In this document: positions 8,791 through 17,036 of the stretch, piece after piece | How the letters are laid out: each line of letters begins with the position of its first letter | How positions within the stretch are numbered: the first letter of the stretch is position 1 | NCBI GenBank assembly: GCA_910586595.1 | Contig: CAJUJB010000002.1 | Location: 53,273-117,272 of the forward strand | DNA length: 64,000 nucleotides | Source: an uncultured Muribaculaceae bacterium | GTDB lineage: Bacteria; Bacteroidota; Bacteroidia; Bacteroidales; Muribaculaceae | Reading direction: 5' to 3' | Notes under the pieces: generated by a model | Told to the model about the DNA's origin: nothing | Databases searched by the model: none | What the model saw: the letters and a program-made list of their open reading frames with translations, nothing else | Translations under genes and position numbers: made by a program

Positions 8791-9588
8791 ATGACTGACC
8801 AAACGCCACGCTGGACCGAGATCGAGCACCTTCCCGAATGGGATGAGGAATTCTATCATATCTACACCGCCAAGAAATTCGGCAAGTGGGTGATGATCAA
8901 GACTCTCCGGCCCGAGTATGCCGACGACCCGCGATATCAGGCAATGATAGAGCAGGAATTCGACGTACGCTATAGTCTGGCGCACCCCAATATCGTGATG
9001 ATCAACGATTTTGAGGAAATTCCGGGAATAGGCCGCTGCATAGTGACCGACGACGTCTACGGCGACAGCCTCCGCAAGCTCATAGAGACCAAGAAGGTGA
9101 CGCGCAAGCACGTCGAGCAACTTCGGCACCAGCTTGTAAACGCGCTCGAGTACATCCAGAGCAAGCACATAGTGCATCCTCCTCTGAAGCCCGACAACAT
9201 ACTCTTCACGGAGAATATCTGCAACCTCAAACTCATCGACGTAGGATTTGAGCAACGGCCCTCGCTCTCCCACCAGTCGACAGCCGACGATATTTTCAAC
9301 TACGGTAAAGTGCTCAACGAGGCTCTGGACGCCGCCGACTTCGACGACCCTACCCTCCGCCGCATAGCACGCAAGTGCACAGACCCCGACCCCAAGCACC
9401 GCTACCGCAACATGCAGGAAGTACACCTGGCGCTTGAAAACCGGGGTAGCCGCCGTCTGTATATCATAATCATAGCCTTCCTCGCCCTTATGGTGCTGCT
9501 GCTGATATGGCTGAAGTCGCCATACGCCCCCAAGCCGGTAATCCAGGGCGCAACAAGCTTCGCATTCAACCTCCTCTCCCTGATCTGA
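8791..9588 (+). CDS. Membrane-anchored protein kinase-like protein, probable pseudokinase
   Basis: A 265-residue protein with a Hanks-type kinase fold followed by one C-terminal transmembrane helix (about residues 225-243) and a short tail. Kinase landmarks are degraded. The glycine-rich loop is absent, Lys37 in WVMIKTLRPEY remains, the catalytic loop reads HPPLKPDNIL (residues 129-138) so the essential Asp of HRD is replaced by Pro131, and DFG is DVG (150-152). The retained Asn136 and Asp150 could still allow nucleotide binding. It is probably a regulatory or scaffold protein at the inner membrane. It lies 12 nt after the amylase gene and 7 nt before the next gene. Confidence 0.75.
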   Translation: MTDQTPRWTEIEHLPEWDEEFYHIYTAKKFGKWVMIKTLRPEYADDPRYQAMIEQEFDVRYSLAHPNIVMINDFEEIPGIGRCIVTDDVYGDSLRKLIETKKVTRKHVEQLRHQLVNALEYIQSKHIVHPPLKPDNILFTENICNLKLIDVGFEQRPSLSHQSTADDIFNYGKVLNEALDAADFDDPTLRRIARKCTDPDPKHRYRNMQEVHLALENRGSRRLYIIIIAFLALMVLLLIWLKSPYAPKPVIQGATSFAFNLLSLI

Positions 9589-9595
9589 CCCAACA

Positions 9596-10729
9596 ATGTC
9601 TTCTGTATACGTTCATCCGATAGCCACCGACTCCGACCAGCTGCGCCAATACGTGCAGTTCGGCATAGACCTCTATAAAGGAAACAGCTGCTATGTACCG
9701 CCGCTGATAATCGACGATATAAACACCCTCTCACCCGACAAAAACCCGGCCTTCGACTTCTGCGAGGCGCAGTCGTTCATGGCCTTCCGCAACGGCGAAC
9801 CAGTCGGCACCATCACAGCCATAATCAACCGCGCCGTCAACGAAAAGACCGGCAAGAAACAGATGCGTTTCGGCTGGCTTGAATTTATCGACGACACCGA
9901 AGTTGTCGACGAACTTTTCGAGGCCGCAATGAACTGGGGCCGCGAGCGCGGGATGACGGAGATTGTCGGCCCGATGGGTTTCTCCGATCTTGACTATGAA
10001 GGCATGCTCATCGAAGGCTTCGACGAAATGGGCACCATGGCCACCATCTACAATCATCCCTATTACCCGCGCCATATGGAGCGCATGGGATTCGAGAAGG
10101 AGGTCGACTGGGTGGAATACCGCATGACCGTACCCGATGCCATTCCTGAGAAATATGCGCGCATAGCCGACCTTATCTCCCGCAAATACAATCTCTCGGT
10201 AAAGAAATATACATCGAAGTCGAAGATTAAGAAAGAATACGGCCGCGCCATCTTCGAGCTGGTGAACGAAGCTTACGCAGACCTCTACGGCTTTGTGCCC
10301 CTTACCGACCGCCAGATCGAATACTATATCGACATATATCTGGGCATGTTGCGCCTTGACGACGTCACCCTCGTAGTCGACGCCGAAGGCAAACTCGTGG
10401 CACTCGGCATCTCGATGCCCTCCTTGTCGCAGGCCCTCCGCAAGAGCGGCGGCAAACTGTTCCCCTTCGGCTGGTATCCCCTCCTCCGCGCCATCAAAGG
10501 CCATACCGACGTGGTCGACCTCCTTCTTGTGGCAGTGAAGCCCGAGTACCAGAGCAAGGGTGTCAACGCGCTTATCTTCGCCGACCTAATTCCCCGCTAT
10601 ATTGCCAACGGCTATAAGTATGCCGAGAGTAACGTGGAACTCGAAGGCAACGAAGGCGTACAGAAACAATGGGAATACTTCGAGCGCCGTCAGCACCGCC
10701 GCCGCAGGGCTTTTATCAAGAATCTCTAA
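9596..10729 (+). CDS. GNAT-like N-acetyltransferase family protein of unknown substrate
   Basis: A 377-residue cytoplasmic protein of a type widespread in Bacteroidetes and usually annotated as an N-acetyltransferase. Acetyl-CoA-fold features occur twice: an N-terminal SFMAFRNGEPVGTITAIIN strand pair and a C-terminal LLLVAVKPEYQSKGVNALIF, which looks like the GNAT pyrophosphate-binding segment Q/RxxGxG/A (here QSKGVN). The middle contains GPMGFSDLDYEGMLIEGFDE, well conserved in this family. The substrate is unknown. It is the last gene of the operon; a bidirectional terminator follows 27 nt after its stop. Confidence 0.6.
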   Translation: MSSVYVHPIATDSDQLRQYVQFGIDLYKGNSCYVPPLIIDDINTLSPDKNPAFDFCEAQSFMAFRNGEPVGTITAIINRAVNEKTGKKQMRFGWLEFIDDTEVVDELFEAAMNWGRERGMTEIVGPMGFSDLDYEGMLIEGFDEMGTMATIYNHPYYPRHMERMGFEKEVDWVEYRMTVPDAIPEKYARIADLISRKYNLSVKKYTSKSKIKKEYGRAIFELVNEAYADLYGFVPLTDRQIEYYIDIYLGMLRLDDVTLVVDAEGKLVALGISMPSLSQALRKSGGKLFPFGWYPLLRAIKGHTDVVDLLLVAVKPEYQSKGVNALIFADLIPRYIANGYKYAESNVELEGNEGVQKQWEYFERRQHRRRRAFIKNL

Positions 10730-10756
10730 GATATATATACAACCACTAAGACACCC

Positions 10757-10802
10757 GCATAAAAAACCGACGCCTGAAAAATCAGACGCCGGTTTTTTAT
10801 GC
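10757..10802. terminator. Bidirectional terminator between convergent operons
   Basis: Two 21-nt arms starting GCATAAAAAACCG and ending in its complement pair with only two G-U type irregularities around a short A-rich loop. There are A and T runs on both sides, so the hairpin can end transcripts of the upstream plus-strand operon and of the minus-strand FKBP operon. Confidence 0.85.
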
Positions 10803-10817
10803 GGTCGGTGACGCTAA

Positions 10818-11699
10818 TTATTCGTTGATTTCGAGGAGCTCTACATCGAAAACGAGCATCTCGTTGGGGCCGATGTTAGCTGCGGGCTGACCGTTGGCGC
10901 CATAGCCGAGATTGCCGGGGATATAGAGAGTTGCCTTACCACCCTTACCGATGAGCTGGAGGCCTTCGCTGAAGCCGGGAACAACACCCTGAAGATTGAA
11001 TGTAGCGGGGCCACGGCCATCGGTGGAATCGAATACCTCACCGTTGAGGTGCTTGCCGGTATAGTTGACTACGACAGTAGCGTTCTCGGTGGGTTTGGGG
11101 TCTTCACCGGGAACCTCGATAAGATATGTAAGGCCTGAAGCGGTGGTCTGTACAGCGCTGTTTTCAGCCTTGAGCTTGGCAACGTATTCCTCGCCAGCCT
11201 TTACATTGTCGACAGCAGCGGGAGCCTTAGCCTTTTCAGCCTCTTTGGCTTCCTGGGCAGCTTTACGAGCGCGGTCGAGCTGAATGCGGAAATTACTTTC
11301 GAGCGAGCGGCCCTGGAAATAGTCGACAGAGTCGGCGAGGAATGCCTGCTTGAAGGCGTTCATAGTGGCGGCCTTGTTGAATTCGACGCCCTGGCTTTCG
11401 AGCTGGTCGATCTCGTTCATCATCTGGAGTGCCACCTGCATACCCATACGAGTGTTGCGGCTATTGTCAGCGCCAAACACGATCTGCATGCCGCGGAGGA
11501 ATTCCTGTTTCTGAGCCTTGTCGGCACCGTTATTGTACTGTGTGAACTCGCCCTGGAGCATAGTGCCAACATACTGGCCATAGGAGAGCGAGAGCGAGTC
11601 GGTGGCAGCTGCTGCGTCGCAAGAGTTGTCGCCACACTTGCCGCAGCTTGCGGCAGCGAGAGCGAGAACGGCGCACGCGCCAATCATTAATTTTTTCAT
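10818..11699 (-). CDS. FKBP-type peptidyl-prolyl isomerase, lipoprotein
   Basis: A 293-residue prolyl isomerase exported as a lipoprotein. The signal peptide ends in the lipobox LAAASC (Cys19). An N-terminal Mip/FkpA-like helical dimerisation domain (about 35-170, with the AQKQEFLRGMQIVFG and coiled AQEAKEAEKAKA segments) precedes a C-terminal FKBP domain containing VNYTGKHLNGEVFDS, LIGKGGKATLYIPGNLGYG and GPNEMLVFDVELLE. It should catalyse cis-trans proline isomerisation of envelope proteins, anchored to the inner or outer membrane. It is the last of three tandem FKBP genes, 6 nt downstream of the second. Confidence 0.9.
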   Translation of the reverse strand: MKKLMIGACAVLALAAASCGKCGDNSCDAAAATDSLSLSYGQYVGTMLQGEFTQYNNGADKAQKQEFLRGMQIVFGADNSRNTRMGMQVALQMMNEIDQLESQGVEFNKAATMNAFKQAFLADSVDYFQGRSLESNFRIQLDRARKAAQEAKEAEKAKAPAAVDNVKAGEEYVAKLKAENSAVQTTASGLTYLIEVPGEDPKPTENATVVVNYTGKHLNGEVFDSTDGRGPATFNLQGVVPGFSEGLQLIGKGGKATLYIPGNLGYGANGQPAANIGPNEMLVFDVELLEINE

Positions 11700-11705
11700 G
11701 TCTTT

Positions 11706-12371
11706 TTATATTATTTCAATCAATTCTATATCAAACTGCAACGCGCAATCGGGCGGAATGACGCCCGGCACACCTTCCTTACCATAACCTAATTCCGAGG
11801 GCAGAGTGAGTCGATAACGTCCTCCGGGCTGCATAAGCTGGAGCCCCTCGGTCATACCGGGTGTAAGGTCGGCAACGACAGCCTTCAGCGGCTCTTCGCC
11901 GGGCCCGATAGAGTCGAACACAGTTCCGTCGGGCAGAGAGCCGGTATAGCGGAACAGCACAGTACTCTCGGCTGATGGAGACGAGCCTTCGCCAGGGGCG
12001 AGAGTCTCGATCACGAGGCCGTCGGGAAGAACCTTGGCGCCTTCGCGCGCCGCGGCATCAGCAAGGAACTGCTGGCTCTCGGCAACGGCCCGGGCCGACA
12101 CGGCACTCTCGATGATGGTGTTGGCCACATTATGCTCTTCCGCGTTATACGGGCGCGAGAGTTCCTCGAATATGAGGGTTTTCACAAGAGCCGTATCGAC
12201 CTCAACACCAGTAGCCACAAGGTTATGCAGTGCATTGTCGACGGCAAGCTTGATATTCGAGGCAACAAAGACGGCCACTGCCCTGTCGAGCTGAGTCTCG
12301 GCTGCCGGAGTGGCAGCCAAGGCAAGACCCGGCACAAGCAGCAGCGCCGCTTTGAAGAATGATTTTATCAT
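11706..12371 (-). CDS. FKBP-type peptidyl-prolyl isomerase, exported
   Basis: A 221-residue protein with a Sec signal peptide (MIKSFFKAALLLVPGLALAA) and no lipobox, so probably soluble in the periplasm. The N-terminal FKBP_N-like helical part (about 25-110) is followed by an FKBP domain with FRYTGSLPDGTVFDS, LMQPGGRYRLTLPSELGYG and PPDCALQFDIELIEI. The FKBP core is more diverged than in its neighbours (YRLTLPSELGYGKEG). Its start overlaps the stop of the upstream cytoplasmic paralogue as ATGA, showing translational coupling. The role is prolyl isomerisation and chaperoning of periplasmic proteins, inferred from family and signal sequence. Confidence 0.88.
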   Translation of the reverse strand: MIKSFFKAALLLVPGLALAATPAAETQLDRAVAVFVASNIKLAVDNALHNLVATGVEVDTALVKTLIFEELSRPYNAEEHNVANTIIESAVSARAVAESQQFLADAAAREGAKVLPDGLVIETLAPGEGSSPSAESTVLFRYTGSLPDGTVFDSIGPGEEPLKAVVADLTPGMTEGLQLMQPGGRYRLTLPSELGYGKEGVPGVIPPDCALQFDIELIEII

Positions 12372-12994
12372 TTACCCTCGACGGATATAAGTTCTACGTC
12401 GAAGATCAGAGTCTGGTTGGGGCCGATGATGCCACCTGCACCCTGAGGGCCATAAGCGAGGGCCGAGGGGATGAACAGACGCCATTTAGAACCAGCCTTC
12501 ATCATCTGGAGAGCCTCAACCCATCCGGGGATGACCTGAGTAACACCAAATGTTGCGGGCTCGCCGCGGTCGACGCTTGAATCGAATACGGTGCCGTCGA
12601 TGAGTTTACCGGTGTAGTGAACGGTGACACGGTCGCCAGCGGTAGGCTGCACGCCAGTACCTTCCTCGAGCACCTCGTACTGAAGGCCAGAGGGAGTGGT
12701 CTTTACCTCGACACGCTTGCCATTCTCAGCGAGGAACTGCTCACCGGCCTTGGCATTCACGTCGGCCATGGCAGCGGCTTCCTGCTGCTGTTTCTCCTGC
12801 AGAGCGGTGAAGAACTCGTTGATCACCTTCTTGGCATCTTCGATGTTCATTTTAGGAGCTTCGCCATAATAAACGGCGGCTACACCGTCGGCGAAATCCT
12901 GTACATTTATTTTTTCAATGCCCGAGCCACGGAAGTTGTGGCCCATGCTCAGACCGAGAGCATAGCTCAGACGGTCGAATTCTTTTGTGTCCAT
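12368..12994 (-). CDS. FKBP-type peptidyl-prolyl isomerase, cytoplasmic (FklB-like)
   Basis: A 208-residue FKBP without a signal peptide, so cytoplasmic. The helical N-domain (LSYALGLSMGHNFRGSGIEK, then a coiled segment around LQEKQQQEAAAM) precedes a canonical FKBP domain with VHYTGKLIDGTVFDSSVDRG, VIPGWVEALQMMKAGSKW and LIFDVELISVE. It resembles E. coli FklB. It is the first gene of the tandem FKBP operon and is preceded by a clear Bacteroidetes promoter, so one transcript supplies cytoplasmic, periplasmic and lipid-anchored isomerases. Confidence 0.9.
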   Translation of the reverse strand: MDTKEFDRLSYALGLSMGHNFRGSGIEKINVQDFADGVAAVYYGEAPKMNIEDAKKVINEFFTALQEKQQQEAAAMADVNAKAGEQFLAENGKRVEVKTTPSGLQYEVLEEGTGVQPTAGDRVTVHYTGKLIDGTVFDSSVDRGEPATFGVTQVIPGWVEALQMMKAGSKWRLFIPSALAYGPQGAGGIIGPNQTLIFDVELISVEGK

Positions 12995-13015
12995 AGTCAG
13001 TTATTAATTTCTTGG

Positions 13016-13047
13016 CAAAGTTATACATTTTCATGCAACCCGACAAC
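13016..13047 (-). promoter_or_regulatory. Promoter of the FKBP operon
   Basis: On the minus strand GTTG (13047-13044), a 20-nt spacer and TAACTTTG (13023-13016) fit the Bacteroidetes consensus, 22 nt before the FklB-like start. Confidence 0.7.
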
Positions 13048-13141
13048 CGATTAACAAATTAAAGCACTCGAAGGTTGTAGAGTCATGCATAGGGCGTTCG
13101 GGAGGTATAAAGCGCCAAAAGAAGGAGCGTAAGAGAAAAAA

Positions 13142-13173
13142 TTTGGAACGGCGATTTTTTTTCACTATCTTTG
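13142..13173 (+). promoter_or_regulatory. Promoter of pnp
   Basis: TTTG at 13142-13145, a 20-nt spacer and TATCTTTG at 13166-13173 match the Bacteroidetes consensus, giving a leader of about 30 nt before the pnp ATG. It is divergent from the FKBP promoter. The roughly 95 nt between the two show no other recognisable element. Confidence 0.78.
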
Positions 13174-13212
13174 CGCGATTATTGAAGAAAATACAATATA
13201 TACACACACTTT

Positions 13213-15474
13213 ATGAATCCCATTAAAAAAACCATCGAGCTTCCCGACGGCCGGCAAATCACTATCGAGACCGGTAAACTCGCCAAGCAAGCCGATGGAG
13301 CGGTAGAAGTGCGCATGGGCAATACTATGCTTCTCGCAACCGTAGTCACGGCAAAAGATGCCGGCGAGGGCGTAGACTTCATGCCTCTTCAAGTTGAGTA
13401 CAAAGAAAAATTCTCGGCCGCAGGACGTTTCCCCGGCGGCTTCCTTAAGCGCGAAGGCCGCGCAAGCGACTACGAAATCCTTACCGCGCGTCTTGTTGAC
13501 CGCGTGCTCCGTCCTCTCTTCCCCGACAACTACCACGCTGACACATTCGTCAACATAACCCTCTACTCCGCCGACGGCGTAGATGCCCCCGACTGCCTCG
13601 CAGGCCTCGCAGCATCAGCAGCCCTCGCCGTGAGCGATATTCCTTTCAACGGCCCGATTTCGGAAGTGCGCGTTGCCCGCATCGACGGCAAATTCGTGAT
13701 CGACCCCACCTTCGAGCAGCTTCAGAAAGCCGACATGGAACTCATGGTCGGTGCCACCTACGACAACATCATGATGGTTGAAGGCGAAATGGATGAGGCA
13801 TCGGAAGCTGAGCTTCTCGCCGCCCTCCGCGCCGCACACGACGCCATCAAGGTTCAGTGCAAGGCCCAGCTCGAGCTCGCCGAAGCAGTTGGCTCTACAG
13901 TAAAACGCGAATACTGCCATGAAGTGAACGACGAGGCCCTCCGCGCCGACGTTCATGAAAAATGCTATGCCCGCGCCTATGAGGTTGCCAAGGCAGGCTG
14001 CGCCGACAAGCACTGGCGCCAGGATTCGTTCGATGCCATCTGCAACGAATATATCGAATCACTCCCCGAAGAAGAACGCGACGCCAAGACTCCTCTTGTT
14101 AAGCGTTACTACCACGACGTTGAGAAAGAGGCCGTACGCCGCTGCATTCTTGACGAAGGCATCCGTCTCGACGGCCGCAAGACTACCGAGATCCGTCCTA
14201 TCTGGTGCGAGATCGACTACCTTCCCGGCCCTCACGGCTCAGCCGTCTTCACCCGTGGTGAGACTCAGTCGCTCTCGACCGTAACCCTCGGCACCAAGCT
14301 CGACGAGAAGATTCTCGACGACGTGCTCAACCAGGGCCGCGAGCGTTTCCTCCTCCACTACAACTTCCCTCCCTTCTCGACCGGCGAAGCCAAAGCCCAG
14401 CGTGGTGTAGGCCGTCGTGAAATCGGCCACGGCAATCTTGCCCACCGTGCCCTCAAGCGCATGTTCCCCGATGACTTCCCCTACGTATGCCGCGTAGTGA
14501 GCGACATCCTCGAGAGCAACGGCTCGTCGTCAATGGCAACCGTATGCGCAGGCACCCTCGCCCTTCTCGATGCCGGCGTCAAGATGAAGAAACCTGTGAG
14601 CGGTATCGCCATGGGCCTCATCACCGACACTGAAAGCTCAAAATACGCAATCCTCAGCGACATCCTCGGCGACGAAGACCACCTCGGCGACATGGACTTC
14701 AAGGTGACCGGTACCCGCGACGGTATTACTGCCACCCAGATGGATATCAAGTGCGACGGCCTCAGCTATGAAATCCTTGAGAAGGCTCTTCTCCAGGCAC
14801 GCGACGGTCGCCTCCACATCCTCGACATCATCGAGCAGACCATCCCCGCCCCCCGCGAAGACTACAAACCCCACGTTCCCCGCATCGTAACCATGCTCAT
14901 CCCCAAAGAGCTTATCGGTGCAGTGATTGGCCCGGGCGGAAAGATCATCCAGGGTATCCAGGAAGAGAGTGGCGCCACCGTATCTATCGACGAAATCGAA
15001 GAAGGTGGCTACATCGAGGTTGCCGGAACCAACAAGGCTTCTATCGACAAGGCTCTCGCAATGATCAACGCCATTGTAGAACTTCCTGAAGAAGGCAAGG
15101 TATACGACGGCACCGTACGCTCGATCATGGACTTCGGCGCATTCGTTGAGTTTATGCCTCACCGCGACGGCCTCCTCCACATCAGCGAAATCGCCTGGGA
15201 ACGTCTCGACGACATGGAAGCTTCCGGCCTCAAAGAAGGCGACAAAGTACAGGTGAAACTCATCGAGATTGACAAGAAGACTGGTAAATACCGTCTCTCG
15301 ATGCGTGCCCTCCTGCCCAAACCCGAAGGCTACGTAGAACCCCAGCGCGCACCCCGCGGTGAGCGTCCTCGCCGTGAAGGCGACCGCCCCCGTCGTGAAG
15401 GTGGCGACCTTCCTCGCCGCGAAGGTGGAGCACCCCGTGGCGACCGCGGACCCCGTGGCCCCAAAAAGGACTAA
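13213..15474 (+). CDS. pnp: Polynucleotide phosphorylase
   Basis: A 753-residue trimeric 3'-5' exoribonuclease that uses phosphate to degrade RNA and can add tails. Domains in order: RNase PH 1 (to about 140, with GRFPGGFLKREGRASDYE), alpha-helical linker, RNase PH 2 (about 310-540, with RRCILDEGIRLDGRKTTEIR and the core KYAILSDILGDEDHLGDMD), KH (about 560-610, VIGPGGKIIQGIQEESGA), S1 (about 625-695, YDGTVRSIMDFGAFVEF). The C-terminal tail (about 705-753) is low-complexity and rich in Arg, Gly and Pro, with repeated RREG units, and is probably an RNA-binding extension. The gene is single, with its own promoter and terminator. Confidence 0.97.
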   Translation: MNPIKKTIELPDGRQITIETGKLAKQADGAVEVRMGNTMLLATVVTAKDAGEGVDFMPLQVEYKEKFSAAGRFPGGFLKREGRASDYEILTARLVDRVLRPLFPDNYHADTFVNITLYSADGVDAPDCLAGLAASAALAVSDIPFNGPISEVRVARIDGKFVIDPTFEQLQKADMELMVGATYDNIMMVEGEMDEASEAELLAALRAAHDAIKVQCKAQLELAEAVGSTVKREYCHEVNDEALRADVHEKCYARAYEVAKAGCADKHWRQDSFDAICNEYIESLPEEERDAKTPLVKRYYHDVEKEAVRRCILDEGIRLDGRKTTEIRPIWCEIDYLPGPHGSAVFTRGETQSLSTVTLGTKLDEKILDDVLNQGRERFLLHYNFPPFSTGEAKAQRGVGRREIGHGNLAHRALKRMFPDDFPYVCRVVSDILESNGSSSMATVCAGTLALLDAGVKMKKPVSGIAMGLITDTESSKYAILSDILGDEDHLGDMDFKVTGTRDGITATQMDIKCDGLSYEILEKALLQARDGRLHILDIIEQTIPAPREDYKPHVPRIVTMLIPKELIGAVIGPGGKIIQGIQEESGATVSIDEIEEGGYIEVAGTNKASIDKALAMINAIVELPEEGKVYDGTVRSIMDFGAFVEFMPHRDGLLHISEIAWERLDDMEASGLKEGDKVQVKLIEIDKKTGKYRLSMRALLPKPEGYVEPQRAPRGERPRREGDRPRREGGDLPRREGGAPRGDRGPRGPKKD

Positions 15475-15498
15475 GCCTTATTCCACATAAACTACAGC

Positions 15499-15533
15499 AG
15501 CGTGCCGGCCATTGAGGTCGGCACGCTGTGTTT
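15499..15533 (+). terminator. Terminator of pnp
   Basis: A 12-bp stem (AGCGTGCCGGCC with GGTCGGCACGCT, one G-U pair) and a 5-nt loop, followed by a weak T-rich tail. Confidence 0.65.
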
Positions 15534-15590
15534 ATATCTGGGCTACAAATTAAATGCAGGATTAACAAACCATTATCGGAAATAAATAGT

Positions 15591-15598
15591 TATCTTTG
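15591..15598 (+). promoter_or_regulatory. Possible promoter -7 element of the DUF3791-like pair
   Basis: TATCTTTG is a perfect Bacteroidetes -7 element 33 nt before ATG 15632. No good TTTG was found at -33. Its position places an upstream TTG at 15596 inside the promoter and so supports the ATG start. Confidence 0.5.
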
Positions 15599-15631
15599 CA
15601 GGACTCACTTATTATCATTCAACAAGATAAG

Positions 15632-15844
15632 ATGGACGAGACAACCCTGGAATTTGTAACTTACTGCATAAGTAAACTTGCTTATACATTGAACCTCTCT
15701 CAAGGTGAAGTATATCGGCGGCTCGAATCGTCGGGCATTCTATATGAATATATAGTACCCTCATATGACGTACTTCACACATTTGGCTCGCGTTATCTTA
15801 TGGAAGACCTGACAGACTATATGCGAGAGAAAGGAGTCCTGTAG
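15632..15844 (+). CDS. DUF3791-like small protein, first of a pair
   Basis: A 70-residue protein, MDETTLEFVTYCISKLAY onward, with the pattern EFVTYCI ... YEYIVPSYDVLHTFGSRYLMED that I associate with DUF3791, a small Bacteroidetes/Firmicutes domain often found beside DUF3990 (ADP-ribosyltransferase-like) proteins. No function is established to my knowledge. There is no signal peptide or membrane segment, so it is cytoplasmic. The gene and its neighbour are visibly AT-richer than pnp and the genes around, which hints at acquisition. It precedes the second small gene by 14 nt and the two are probably one transcript. Confidence 0.6.
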   Translation: MDETTLEFVTYCISKLAYTLNLSQGEVYRRLESSGILYEYIVPSYDVLHTFGSRYLMEDLTDYMREKGVL

Positions 15845-15858
15845 GAAAGTCTTAAATT

Positions 15859-16074
15859 ATGACCCAGGAAAGTAAATTAGTTCTGCGCAGCAATAAATGT
15901 GCCCGCATCATAAAGGCACTTTGCAAAATGTATAATCTCTCACTTCAAAAAGCCACTGAGATTTTTTATAAATCGGTTACGTCGGAAATGATTGAAAAAG
16001 GTGTGTCGGATTTACAATGCAGGAGTGATAACTACCTGGCAATTCTTGTCTGGGAAGAATTTAATGAGCGATAG
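15859..16074 (+). CDS. Small DUF3791-type partner protein
   Basis: A 71-residue protein with KCARIIKALCKMYNLSLQKA, then FYKSVTSEMIEKGVSDLQ and CRSDNYLAILVWEEFNE. In other Bacteroidetes a protein of this type commonly accompanies a DUF3791 protein, with a DUF3990 gene between or next to them; that third gene is missing here. It is predicted cytoplasmic and mostly helical. It may be an antitoxin-like or adaptor component, but this is speculation from neighbourhood memory. It converges with the GNAT gene on the minus strand, only 17 nt apart, with no clear terminator between. Confidence 0.55.
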   Translation: MTQESKLVLRSNKCARIIKALCKMYNLSLQKATEIFYKSVTSEMIEKGVSDLQCRSDNYLAILVWEEFNER

Positions 16075-16091
16075 CCCTCTCTTCCCAGCGA

Positions 16092-17036
16092 TTACAAGGG
16101 GATGGAATAGGCGTTGTAGACTACTGCTCGGCCTCCAAAACCGCACTTCTGCCGGGCAAGACCGGAATTGAGAATACGACCGCCATCCTCACACGAGGTG
16201 CCGAAGTCAAACCACCGTATGCCGCGGCGGCGCGCATCATCCATAACGAAAGAAAACAGAGCCGGCAAGGCTCCCAATTCACGCCCACGGCTATCGGATG
16301 CAATATATTGGCAATGGGCATCAGTACGGGTATAGTACATCAGCACACCCGCCACCATCTGTCCATGCTCATCATAGGCAGAATAAAGGCAGATATTCCC
16401 AGGGAACCGCCCCTGTAATAATTCCATCTCGGCCAAGGTATGAACGGGCTTGGCATCATGCCGCTCGGCAAGACAATTTTCAAGCATAACCCAGAAGGAG
16501 GCGAGATCGCCGGAAGGGCCACACGCAAGCGCGGCAGCCTCAGCACGGCGCACAGCCCGCCGGGCATTGGAATCATAGCCAAGAGGTGCCGACATATCAA
16601 CCACGGCCGAGACCTGACAGCCCACAAGCTGCCCACCGGCACGGAAGAGCGCGTAAAGGTCTTCTTCGGCCGGATAAGTGTGGTAGACATGCGGCGACGG
16701 CCGGTAATACATACTTGTGAAACCACGGGCCCGGTAGTGCTCAGTCATGGCATTCCACACCTCATCCATAACATTGACATCGGCCCGGGCAGACATAAGC
16801 CAGCCGCCGAACGACAAGCCCCGGTGGCTGCACACCTCGCGGCCTACAGCATGGGCCGGCAACACGGCCAGCACTCTCCCGCGTTGGTCGCGGGCAAGCA
16901 CCGAACAGTCGACGAACCGGTCGGAATGATAATCCATATATGCCCTGTAATGCTGGAATATGCCGTTGCGCGATGCGGCGACGGCCTCATCCCACAGCTG
17001 CTGCATGGAAGGCTTATATGGATCGATGACAATCAT
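16092..17036 (-). CDS. FemAB/GNAT-like acyltransferase
   Basis: A 314-residue cytoplasmic protein with the architecture of FemAB-related double-GNAT enzymes. The N-terminal half includes PSMQQLWDEAVAASRNGIFQ and FGGWLMSARADVN; the C-terminal acyltransferase half includes YDEHGQMVAGVLMYYT and QYIASDSRGRELGALPALFS, then WFDFGTSCEDGGRILNSGLA. Family members transfer amino acids or acyl groups onto envelope precursors such as peptidoglycan bridges or capsule sugars. The substrate here is unknown. It is the last gene of the gmd-fcl-TolC operon and overlaps the TolC gene by 4 nt, which favours a surface-polysaccharide role. Confidence 0.6.
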   Translation of the reverse strand: MIVIDPYKPSMQQLWDEAVAASRNGIFQHYRAYMDYHSDRFVDCSVLARDQRGRVLAVLPAHAVGREVCSHRGLSFGGWLMSARADVNVMDEVWNAMTEHYRARGFTSMYYRPSPHVYHTYPAEEDLYALFRAGGQLVGCQVSAVVDMSAPLGYDSNARRAVRRAEAAALACGPSGDLASFWVMLENCLAERHDAKPVHTLAEMELLQGRFPGNICLYSAYDEHGQMVAGVLMYYTRTDAHCQYIASDSRGRELGALPALFSFVMDDARRRGIRWFDFGTSCEDGGRILNSGLARQKCGFGGRAVVYNAYSIPL

